DNA of 24,317 bases, taken from Phaeoceros laevis (lineage: Eukaryota; Anthocerotophyta; Anthocerotopsida; Notothyladales). The translations under genes were made by a program, and so were the position numbers. Where the stretch lies: positions 1-24,317 of the forward strand of contig JBNGIQ010002602.1 of the NCBI GenBank assembly GCA_049999765.1. Direction: 5' to 3'. The notes beneath the pieces are model-generated. The model was not told the origin of the DNA and ran no database searches. It saw only the letters and a list, made by a program, of their open reading frames with translations. Position 1 is the first letter of the stretch, and each line of letters starts with the position of its first letter. Positions 9,919 to 18,329 of this stretch are shown here, piece after piece.

Positions 9919-11096
9919 TACCGACATTGGGAGTGGAGGTCCGGTAGCACGCGGCGGCCCTTTGACGTCGCCGAAACCTCCGACGAGCAGATCGTGGAGG
10001 AAGGGAGCACCAGCATGGAACCACTACCGGAAAGGCGAGGGCGGCATGAGCTGTTCACTGGAAGGCCCTGTACATTGAAGCTAGATGATTTCATCGAACG
10101 GTTTGAAGCAGCGGAGTTGGAATGGATGTACAAAATTCCCAACTACACCAGCCTATGCTTTCATACAGATGGCACAGTATGTGGGTGAAAGAAGCATTGA
10201 TCACCTATCGGGAGCAGAAGGCCCGATTGATGGCCAAACGACTCGTGCCTCAGCCCACGGTTCCGGTACTTGTTACACCGGCACCTGGTAAGACTAAAGA
10301 TGAGAAAGATGACAAAGGACTCTTCAAGGAAGATGCAGGCCGGGGGGAGTCATCAACAACTTCTATAGTGGAACTCAGACCGGCAGACTCATATGTGAAT
10401 GAAGACTCAGTAACGGAGACCCTCAGCATATTCCGAGAAGAGTTCCTATCCATCACCAACGAAAAGGTGCATGAGGTAATGAACTTCCAGTTCAAGACCG
10501 GTGAAACCCTGCGTATGGCTTATCGGAGATGTGAGCAATTGGTGGACGACACTCGGTGCATTAGCTGACGAGAAGCAGCAGAAAAGTACTTGGCAGCCTT
10601 GCCATACCGACTGAAGACGAAGGTGGAGAACTCCATTCAGGCTCAATATGGTATCAACTATGACCTGAGGCAGGTGTGGGAGTTAGGCGAATGCATTTCT
10701 CGAGCAGATACTTATTCAAGGGCGGTCCAAGGAGTTGGCGGTTCGAAGAAACCTTTCCAGGAGAGCTCGAGTACCCGATTTCGTAAGACGGAACGGACGC
10801 CGTCGGAGCGCAAGATGGCAAATGCAGCTGGAGGTTCCAATCCATGCTATCGGTGTGAGAACGGCATCCTCCTCGGGACTGTCCATATGCGCCGGATGGA
10901 GCTCGCGCACGTGACCCATGTCCAGCCTGTGACAAGGTCGGTCATGCGGAAGAAGCATGTTGGGAAAAACATTCGGATCTTCGTCCAAAGCAGTATCGAG
11001 CTTCCACCAGTGCAAGTGCAGACAGTGAGAAGCCGGATGCCGGAGACAAGAAGAATCAGAATCAACGGAAGAAGGATTACCGCTAGAAGTCCATGA
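9919..11096 (+). pseudogene. gag: gag (capsid/nucleocapsid) of the gypsy element
   Basis: The N-terminal part runs in one frame with an ATG at 10015 (MEPLPERRGRHELFTGRP, then LDDFIERFEAAELEWMY). The sense then moves to another frame near 10130-10150 and continues (VKEALITYREQKARLMAKR) to 10850. TGA at 10566 interrupts this frame before EAAEKYLAALPYRLK, which looks like the retrotransposon capsid C-terminal part. A frameshift near 10858 splits the nucleocapsid. The first zinc knuckle starts CYRC at 10845 and ends HPPRDC in the next frame. The second, CPACDKVGHAEEAC (CX2CX4HX4C), is intact at 10919-10960. Gag packages the element RNA in cytoplasmic particles, and the knuckles bind RNA. A Lys/Gln-rich basic linker follows, and TAG at 11084 interrupts the onward frame. 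Confidence 0.85.
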
Positions 11097-12396
11097 CTGC
11101 TTATATGGCCAGGATTGAGGAGCTGGAAAAGCAGGTCAGAGGGCTTCGATTACAGCAGGACTACGAATCCGGTTCATCGGACGGTGAAGACACTAAGTCT
11201 ACATGGGTTGCCCTGCCGGTAATGACGGTCAGCACGCAGAGTCATGCCAAAGCTTGACCGCGAGAAGCACGGAAAAGTGAAGTATCGACTCCAGGAGTAA
11301 CCTCGGTACGAGACGCGGAGCCGACCAGCTTTGAACCTCGGGCTCTTCGACCGATAGCCAAGTTGCCAAGATCCTTTGAGCCACTACCCACGGGGGAGAC
11401 GGCGTCAGGTAACTTGGTAGGGGGGGAAGGAAGACCGTTACGACAGTTATTGACTGAAGCTTTGGCCCAAAAATTGTTGGACATGCCATGCTTTAGTTTG
11501 CGGAATATGGGTATCCCAATGAGAGACCTTCGCCGGATCACACGCAAACTGGTGGCTGACAAAGCAGAGGGCTCAGATCCGAGTCAAGTAGCAGTTACAA
11601 GTCTCCCTCAGCTCACCACGGCACCGGCGCTGACAGCAGAAGACCGGACAAGCGCCAAGGTGGGGGTAGCCATCGTTCGTAATGAGGAGCGACATGTAGA
11701 AGTGGATGGTATAGCTCCACGAGTGGTAATGATGGGTACTGGTGCCCAACCTCTTATCCTGGGAAAAAGGCTGAAGGAGGCTTTAGGATTGCACAATGAG
11801 AAATTGCAGTCAACCAGGTGGAAGTTGGAAACTGCTGCTGGGACTACGGAGCCAGTATTGGGCGAAACCAAGGAGAAGATTACCATCGCCTATAAACCTC
11901 ATACGGCGGTGTCCAAATACGGTGCTTGGTCACTAATGCAGAGAGTTTTGATATCTTGTTGGGATTTGAGGCCACGTATCCAGTCGGTATGGGAGTAGAC
12001 TTATGGACCGAGCAGGCCTTTTATAGGCCGGGATGGCAAGAAGGTGTGGCAGACAAGCTGGCCTTCATTCCCTTGGATTTGCATCATCGTCGGAAGAAGG
12101 ATGCCCTGGTTGGATAAGTCTATCAGGCGTACTTTGCGGAGCCAAAGCCAATAGGAGTGCTGATGGCCTGTGCAGCTGATCTAGCAGAAGTTGTGGAAGA
12201 GGAGGAGCGTGTTGATGAGCAAATGCTTCTGCGACAAACGCTCCAAATCTCCAGGAATGAGTTGCTTACCACAGCTCCAGGCAAGATCAGGACTGTGAAG
12301 CAGAAGGATGAATATCCTCCCTGTAAGGAGCAGTGCTGCTCCCTTACTTTGCCTTCACCAGTGCCAACTCCGATAGATACCAGGATCATCACCTAG
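11087..12396 (+). pseudogene. pro: Aspartic protease region of the gypsy element
   Basis: A helical linker (ARIEELEKQVRGLRLQQ) and a disordered part, broken by TGA at 11255, lead to the retropepsin-like domain near 11640-12100. The active-site loop reads MMGTGAQPLILGKRL at 11732-11776, where the family has D-T/S-G-A: the catalytic Asp codon at 11735 is GGT (Gly). The C-terminal half (SFDILLGFEATYPVGMGVD) lies in the next frame after a shift near 11915-11926. In-frame TAA at 12115 and TAG at 12394 follow. A Glu-rich segment (EVVEEEERVDEQMLLRQTL) separates protease from methyltransferase. The protease matures gag-pol by cleavage; this copy could not. Confidence 0.8.
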
Positions 12397-13390
12397 CAGC
12401 AAGCCCGTGAAGGGATTCTGTTGGTGGAATTGTTCGGAGGAATCAGCTCTGGATTAGAGGCAGTCCTGCGAAGTGGCATCAAGGTCCGAAAGCACATTTA
12501 CTGCGACATGGACTTACATGCCAGAGTAGTCTCTCAGCACTGCATCATGGGTTTTCTACAGAATTACCTCACCTTGTTGGATTGGCGCGCAATGCGATCT
12601 TATCAGCATGCTCTGCCAGCTGATGTCAGATTGATCTGTAAAACCCATTTACTAGGACTCCACACCCTCTGGACCTGGTCATTGCAGGATGGGAGTGCCA
12701 AGGATTCTCGGCAGCAAGTACAGGCCACGGATTGCGGGATTCTCGGACAGGGTTGTTCAATGATTTGGTGCGCACCCTGCACACTATTCAGACCACTCAG
12801 AAGGAGCCTTGTGGTTATGTTCTTGAGAATGTGGCTGGTGGCTTTGACAAAAAGAAAGCAATACGGGACGACTTTGCCATAGTAAGGAGCGTCTTGGGCC
12901 AAGGGTGGTGGATGCTGTACAATTTGGGTCTAGAGCTCATCATCTGCGAGCCAAATGGACCAACTTGGTCCCATTGCATTTTATGCAAGATATCTGTGCT
13001 CATAGAAGTAGACCAAATCATTTGGTTCAGGATATTATGTCTGAAGGCAGGTACCCACAAACGGTGCTCAAAGACGATAAGTTCCCATACTATCCTGTGA
13101 ATTTTTCCGGGGGTCCGAGAAAGGCATGGCCGACATTCGTGACCAAACATCGGTCCTATGCATTTCGCAACAAGGGTCCAGGTGTTGTCTACAATCGCCA
13201 TGGAGAACCCTTGGGAGAACCAACTGCTCGGGAGAGGGAGCTAGCTATAGGGTTTCAGGCAGAGACCACTGCAGCCGCAGGAGTGGAGGAACAAGCCAGG
13301 TGTCGGTTATTAGGGCAAGCCTTTGACATGAACACCATTTGCTGGGTGTTCAGTTCGGCACTGGCGTTCCAATTGACCACGCAGCGGAGG
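12397..13390 (+). pseudogene. Cytosine-5 DNA methyltransferase domain inside pol
   Basis: C5 methyltransferase motifs appear in order. Motif I, SAM binding: LLVELFGGISSGLEAVLRSG (12418-12477), then CDMD as motif II. Motif IV: GWECQGFS with catalytic Cys at 12696-12698. Motif VI: ENV at 12825-12833. Motif VIII-like: RAHHLRAKWTNL near 12932. Motif IX: PTARERELAIGFQ near 13220-13258. Motif X: RCRLLGQAFDMNTICWVFSS near 13300-13360. Motifs VIII and X (RAH.LRA.W, RLLG) resemble DNMT3/DRM-type enzymes more than DNMT1. The family methylates C5 of cytosine using S-adenosylmethionine. Single-base frameshifts near 12666 and 12903 break this copy, so the three pieces lie in three frames. Motif IV has Glu before the Cys where most members have Pro. 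It sits between protease and RT with no gene boundary, so it was part of the polyprotein. Confidence 0.9.
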
Positions 13391-14361
13391 TTAGAAATTC
13401 CCAATCGATTGCATTTTCGGCAGGAATGCCCAGCTCTTACAGCCCTCCCACCGGAGTCAGACCCCGAACCAAGCCCAGAAGGTGAACCAGAAGATGCGAC
13501 CACTCAGTGTCAACCTTCTTTGCAGCCACCGGAGCCACAGTGGCACATTGGGGAGCAACTGGCGGTCAGTGAGCGTTTGCAGCTACGCAATTTGCTCAAG
13601 CGCTCTAGGCATGTGTTTGCCTTCACCATGGACGACCTGGGTGTGTATGAGCGTACAAAGTTCAGCATCGACACTCTGACCGACAAACCCATATTTCGGA
13701 AGCCACACCGGTTGAGTCAATATGAGCAGGAGTGGTGCAGAAGCGATGTGAGGAACTATTGAAAAATGGCTTGATTCGAGAATCTCATTCACAGCATGCA
13801 GCAGCTACGGTGGTGCCCCGCAAGAAGGATGCTGGTGGCGAGTGGACGGAGTGGCGAATGTGTGGCGACTATCATCCTCTTAACAAAGTCACCCCACAGG
13901 ATCACTATCCCATGCCAACCCCAGATGAGATCTTTGATGCACTTGGAACCTCCAAGTATTTCAGTATCCTGGATCTGCGGCAAGGCTTCAATCAGATTGC
14001 TATCGAGGAGCATCATAAATGCAAAACTACTTTCCGACGGAAGGATCGTCTTTACGAGTGGAATGTCATGCCCTTCAGATTGAAGAATGCGCCAGTTCAT
14101 TTCCAGCGAGTCATGGATGTGGAGCTACGAGGCTTGCCGTTTGCCAAATGTTACATTGACGACATCATCGTTTACAGCAACACTCTGGAGAAGCATCTTG
14201 CTCATATTGAAGCTGTCTTCAAGCGGTTGGAGGCATGTGGGCTCAAGGTGCATCCCGGGAAGTGTAAGTTTGCCACCGATAAGGTGTTATATCTGGGTCA
14301 TTGGATTACCCTACATGGTGTCTCACCTCATGCTGTTAGGGTTGAAGCTATCGCCAAATAG
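13391..14361 (+). pseudogene. pol: Reverse transcriptase of the gypsy element
   Basis: A Pro/Glu-rich linker (ESDPEPSPEGEPEDATT) joins the methyltransferase to the RT. RT begins near LGVYERTKFSIDTLTDKPIF. A one-base loss near 13735 shifts the frame, and the fingers/palm follow (RMCGDYHPLNKVTPQDHYPM, then FSILDLRQGFNQI). The catalytic YIDD is intact at 14152-14163, with the family context FAKCYIDDIIVYS. The thumb side reads CKFATDKVLYLGHWI. TAG at 14359 replaces what is usually Trp in a WxRPT-like motif just before FLGLVGYFRKFI. RT copies element RNA into DNA within particles. Catalytic residues survive, but the reading frame does not. Confidence 0.95.
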
Positions 14362-15234
14362 AGTAGACCTACAGATATGCCCAAGTTGCGGGCGTTCCTA
14401 GGGTTGGTGGGTTATTTTCGGAAGTTCATTCCCCATATGAGCACGGTAGCCAAACCTCTTACCACCCTGTTGAAGCAGACTCAGAAATGGCAGTGGATGC
14501 AAACTGAAGAGTTGGCATTCTTGGAGCTCAAGGAGCGGTTGATGTCAGCTCCGCTGTTGCGTCGGCCTGACTTCAAGCAACGGTTTCAGTTGTACACGGA
14601 TTGGAGTAGCACTGGTCTTGGTGCTATTTTAGCCCAATGTGATGAGGATGGCAACGAGAGGGTGGTCGCTTATGCCAGCCGCAGCAACAATCAAGTGGAA
14701 TCCAACTATTCCAGTTATGAAGGAGAATGCTTGGCAGCTGTCTGGGCCGTTCAACATTTCCGGCCCTATCTGTATGGGACCACCTTTTAGTTGATCACCA
14801 ATCATCAACCACTATATTGGTTGATGACCAACTCAAAGCTACACGGCAAATTGGCGCGCTGGGCTTTGATGTTACAGGAATATTCGTTCGTGTTGGAGCA
14901 TCAGACATGCCGGGTGCATTCCAATGCTGATGGGTTGTCACGCAATCCACTACCCGACACGGAGGATGTCACTGGCACACGGCAGAATCATGATCCGCCA
15001 CAGCCAGTTGGGAGGGGAGGATGGACGCCCAGTCAATTTTTGGCGTTAATGGCAGAAGAGGAGAATCCAAATTCGAGTTTGACCGCTGCCGTCGCTGAAA
15101 CTGTCCAGGAAATCTGGACAGATCAGCCGGCACTTGATTACCTCAAGACAGGACAAGTGCCAGCGGATGCCACGGCGCTGCTAATCAACAAGTTGAAGAA
15201 GGCCAAGAAAGGAGCACCAGTTTTTCCTCCATGA
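14362..15234 (+). pseudogene. pol: RT connection and RNase H of the gypsy element
   Basis: The connection (LRAFLGLVGYFRKFIPHMS) leads to RNase H, which removes the RNA strand after minus-strand synthesis. Visible active-site positions are Asp in LYTDWSSTGLGAILA, Glu in YEGECLAAVWAV, a changed third position (LITNHQPLYWL, Asn where the family has Asp, codon AAT) and Asp in SNADGLSRNPLP. TAG at 14788 interrupts just before LITNHQ. The frame ends at 15234, where the sense moves to the next frame within the linker to integrase. Lost frames and the Asp-to-Asn change mark this copy as inactive. Confidence 0.9.
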
Positions 15235-16371
15235 TCCAGCGGGGGATCAAATCATTCCTCCACCAGCGGATCGCATACGGCTGATTCAGCAAGTTCATGA
15301 AGAGTTGGGACACTTCGGCACCAAGCGTACCTACAGCATGCTGAGACCTAAGTACTTCTGGGCTGACATATATGCCCAAGTGGAGCGGGAGCTTGCTAGA
15401 TGCCGGGTGTGGGACCGAGTTTGTTCTCGGTTCGTAGCCAATGATGTGGTATTACACTCTCTACCCGTTCGAGGTCTCTTTTACAGATGGAGTGTTGACC
15501 TTATGCCCGACATGCCCATCTCTCGGAATGGGAACAAGCATGTCATGATGATGATTGAGCATTTCAGCAAATGGGTGGAGATCGCCGTGCTACCAAAACG
15601 GGATTCTAAGCATACCAGCAAGGCCAATGTGTGCTTAGCCGTTTCGGGTCATGTGCCGAGGTCCTCACAGACCAAGGCAAGGAGTTTTGAAAAGATTTTC
15701 AAGATCTGCTGGACAGAAGCTTAATCGATCATCGGAGGACTTCTCGGGACCACCCTCAAGCCGATGGTTTGGCTGAGCGTATGGTCCAAACTTTGAAGCG
15801 GGCACCGCAAAAGTATTGTTTGGAGAATGACCCCAAGACTTGGGATGAGGTGCTGCACTACATGGTGCTAGGTTATCGCGTCAGCACACAGGCAGCTCTC
15901 GGGAACTTTTCTCCATATTATTTGCTTTTTGGACGGCAGCCGTCGCTGCCCAACATACTGGAGTACAAGCTGTTACAGCCAGTCTCATGGGACACTCCAG
16001 CTGATTGTTTGGCAGACTTGCAGAAGCGGGCAGCGTTGCTCAAGCACATTATGCCCATTGCCATGGAGAACTTGGCAATTGCCCAGCATCATGATCAACT
16101 TCGTTATGCTCACACTCGGAGTGGGACTTGGAAGCCCAAGGTTTGGGGGTTTGAAGTGGGGGATTTTTTTTATCTTAAACGACGACTAAAGGACACACTG
16201 GATGTTCCCACCAGCAGGGTTATCCTTCGGATTGTGGCGGTTCAAACGAATGGTATTTTGGAGTTGGAAGGTTCTGATGGGCGCCGTTGGAAGGAGCATT
16301 TGAAGCATTGTGCCCCTTGTCATCTACCTCATCTCGACCCGGCTTTAAAGCCGACCACATGGACCCCTCCT
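15222..16371 (+). pseudogene. pol: Integrase of the gypsy element
   Basis: The zinc-binding start has His-x3-His (VHEELGHFGTKRTY), but its CX2C is CRVW: the second Cys codon at 15410 is TGG. The rve core has the first Asp in YRWSVDLMPDM (15497), the second in EVLTDQGKEF (15670) and Glu in DGLAERMVQTL (15775). The D-to-E spacing is 34 residues, near the usual 35. A frameshift near 15625 and TGA at 15688 break the core. The C-terminal part (LGNFSPYYLLFGRQPSLPN, then FEVGDFFYLKRRLKD) matches the gypsy integrase tail, including a GPF/Y-like fold region. Integrase inserts the cDNA into host chromatin. The frame continues unbroken into the PHD finger. Confidence 0.92.
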
Positions 16372-16528
16372 AAGGACTTCGACTACGACATTTGCGGGAG
16401 AATTGATGATGAAAACTCTCTTCTTATGTGTGACCGGTGCAACAGGGGTTGTTATATGTTTTGTCTAACCCCCCGTTATGGATGAGGTACCGGATGGCGA
16501 ATGGTTTTGCCCCAAGTGTACTAAGTGA
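16372..16528 (+). pseudogene. PHD finger at the C-terminus of pol
   Basis: The last 50 codons form a C4HC3 PHD finger in the usual spacing: DYDICGRIDDENSLLMCDRC (16381-16440), then NRGCYMFCLTP, and after a one-base shift in a C run near 16470, DEVPDGEWFCPKCTK to TGA at 16526. Ligands seen are Cys at 16393, 16429, 16438, 16462, 16508 and 16517, plus the conserved Trp two residues before the seventh. Two ligands are changed: the first Cys is Tyr (TAC, 16384) and the His is Tyr (TAT, 16453). PHD fingers read histone H3 tails. In this position, after integrase, gypsy chromoviruses carry a chromodomain. A role in choosing integration sites is inference by analogy. Confidence 0.88.
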
Positions 16529-16587
16529 GTCCGGGGCCCGCACAGTTGAAGAGTGCAGACTGACCCTCTACCAGATGCTCAATCTGC

Positions 16588-16598
16588 AGGGGGGGAAG
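16588..16598 (+). other. Candidate polypurine tract
   Basis: AGGGGGGGAAG lies 60 bp after the last pol stop, where plus-strand priming of an LTR element would be expected. No LTR start (TG) pairs with an upstream copy, so the call is weak. Confidence 0.35.
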
Positions 16599-16630
16599 CG
16601 AGCAACTCCAAATTTCCTTCACTGAGCACA

Positions 16631-16650
16631 GTGTGAGTGTGTGTGTGTGT
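16631..16650. repeat. GT microsatellite at the gypsy/copia junction
   Basis: GTGTGAGTGTGTGTGTGTGT marks the place where plus-strand gypsy-derived sequence ends and minus-strand copia RT sequence begins. It may be a filler or a recombination-prone spot. Confidence 0.75.
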
Positions 16651-17470
16651 TAGCGGAAGCCCAGCAGGTCTCCCACTAGTGTGAACAATAAGGTCCTGCT
16701 CAATAACAGACACCGCGCGACATGTAGCTGCTAGTTTGCAGTCCTGCATGCGGAACTTAACCAGGATCTTCTCTATGAATGTGAATGAAGACAATGTGTT
16801 TTGACAAATTTTGTATGACCTGGATTCCTAGTAAGTAGGTTAAAGTCCAAGGTCTGTCATCCTAAACTTGAGTATGGATTTAACCTTTGTCAAGAGGGCT
16901 GCGCAGTTGGTGATGATAATGGCATCATCGACATATGGAGCCAGGTATACAACTCCGTCTTTGTCATACATCATGTACACATTGTTGTCCGTAGGGCTTT
17001 GCACAAAACTGGACTTCTTAAGGTAATTGTCAATCCTTTTATACCATTCCCTCGGGGATTGCTGTATAGTTTCCTCTAAGTTTCCATTTAAAAAGGCGGT
17101 CTTAACATCCATGTGTTCCATTTTGTAATCATGTTGCGCTGCTAAGGCAAATAGGGTACGTATGGAGGGGCTGTTCAAACTACTGGCGAGAATGTCTCAT
17201 TGTAGTCCAAGCCTCCCACTTGGCTGTAGCCTCTTGCTACTAAACGAGCTTTATATCTCGAGATAGAACCATCTTGGTTGATTTTCTTCTTAAACACCCA
17301 TTTACAGGTGATGGCCTTGCGACCTTGAGGTAAGTCTACCAACTCCCACGTTTTATTGTCGATTATGAACTGATATTCAGAGTGTATTCCAACCTTCCAT
17401 TTTTTAGCTTCTGGACTAGAAATGGCCCCATTATATGTCTATGGTTCACCCAATGCATGTGGATCATCAT
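16651..17470 (-). pseudogene. pol: Reverse transcriptase of the copia element, C-terminally truncated
   Basis: The copia RT signature is followed through three frames: [52 protein letters not shown], then after a frameshift near 17180 MDVKTAFLNGNLEE and LAPYVDDAIII. The catalytic YVDD is intact at 16924-16935. After MTDLG near 16845 the frame is lost again, and the continuation (LTYLLGIQV, then IEKILVKFRMQDCK) is found to about 16700. Beyond that the family RNase H should follow but does not. RT copies element RNA to DNA. This copy is inactive. Confidence 0.92.
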
Positions 17471-17564
17471 CTTTCTGAGCCAGAAACGAAGTATATGTTA
17501 ACAAAAGTGTGTTCCAGTTTGCTGGAGATGAAGTGTGATATCTTCTCCCCAAGTCTGTACCCCT

Positions 17565-18329
17565 TCATAAAGGAGCTGGGGACACATATACTTCTGTATG
17601 AGGCTGTGCATCACTGTCAGGTTGCAGCTGTAAGCTACTTTTATTGCCATCATCTCCTAATACTTGTGTATGTGCAGGGCTAGGTTGTTTATCATCATCG
17701 GGAAAAGTGCTGATCGCATCATCGGCAGTAGGTAAACTGCTTTGTGTATCATTTCCTGCTGGAGCAATAGCAGCTGCAGGCTGCTGTGGCACTGATAGAT
17801 GTGTTTGTTCATCTATTTCTGGTGCCTGCATCTCTGAGACTGAGGACGCCTCATCATCGTCAGGTTCCATGGTCTGTTGGCTTGTGGAAGCATTCGGATT
17901 TTCTTTCATGAATGGATGATCCAACAGAACCTGCTCACTGAAAACCATGCTTCTTGCATGTGTTGTGGTTTTGGAGGCAGGGTCAAAGAGTTTATACCCC
18001 TTTATACATTTAGTGTAGCCAACAAACACATACTTAGAGGCCTGGTAGTCAAGCTTAACGCATTGATCCTCGGATAGATGAGCATAAGCAGGGGAACCAA
18101 AAATGCACAGGTGGTTAATGCGAGGTTTCGGTGAAGTCCACCGCTCGAAAGGAATGGAGCCTGAAAATGCTTTTGTAGGTAACCTCATTTTGATGTAGTT
18201 TGCGGTAGCTACGGCTTCTGCCCAATATCCCCTGGGCAAGCCAAAGACCTTTAACATGGCTTTGGCTTGTTCTGGCAGATGCCAATTTGTGAGCTCCGTA
18301 ATGGCATTCTGTAAAAAAGTATCCGGCAC
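17565..18329 (-). pseudogene. pol: Integrase C-terminal half and linker of the copia element
   Basis: This open frame starts inside the integrase core. QNAITELTNWHLPEQAKAML lines up with the family QNGxAE region, giving the catalytic Glu. Then come GYWAEAVATANYIKMRLPTK, FERWTSPKPRINHLCIFGS and KYVFVGYTKCIKGYKLFDP, the typical copia integrase C-terminal domain. The remaining third is an acidic, Ser/Gln/Pro-rich linker (MEPDDDEASSVSEM) that joins integrase to RT in the polyprotein. The stop at 17565 precedes a frame change into the RT region. Confidence 0.92.

Larger units (their letters stand above)
9919..16625 (+). mobile_element. Degenerate Ty3/gypsy retrotransposon with methyltransferase and PHD finger
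   Basis: Domain order is gag (two CCHC knuckles) - aspartic protease - C5 cytosine methyltransferase - RT - RNase H - integrase - PHD finger. RT before integrase defines Ty3/gypsy. Coding sense is followed continuously on the plus strand but is split by about nine frameshifts and eight in-frame stops: 10566, 11084, 11255, 12115, 12394, 14359, 14788 and 15688. Intact relatives presumably encode a single gag-pol or gag plus pol. A purine run (AGGGGGGGAAG, 16588-16598) after the last codon is a candidate polypurine tract. The expected 3' LTR does not follow; copia sequence on the other strand begins within about 60 bp. Published work, from memory, describes charophyte and dinoflagellate retrotransposons that captured DNA methyltransferases. 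Confidence 0.93.

Noticed and set aside
10566-15690. In-frame stops read as proof of C-to-T decay
   Set aside because: Every stop codon is one transition from some sense codon, so stops alone carry no information about mutation type. Only changes at conserved residues were used.
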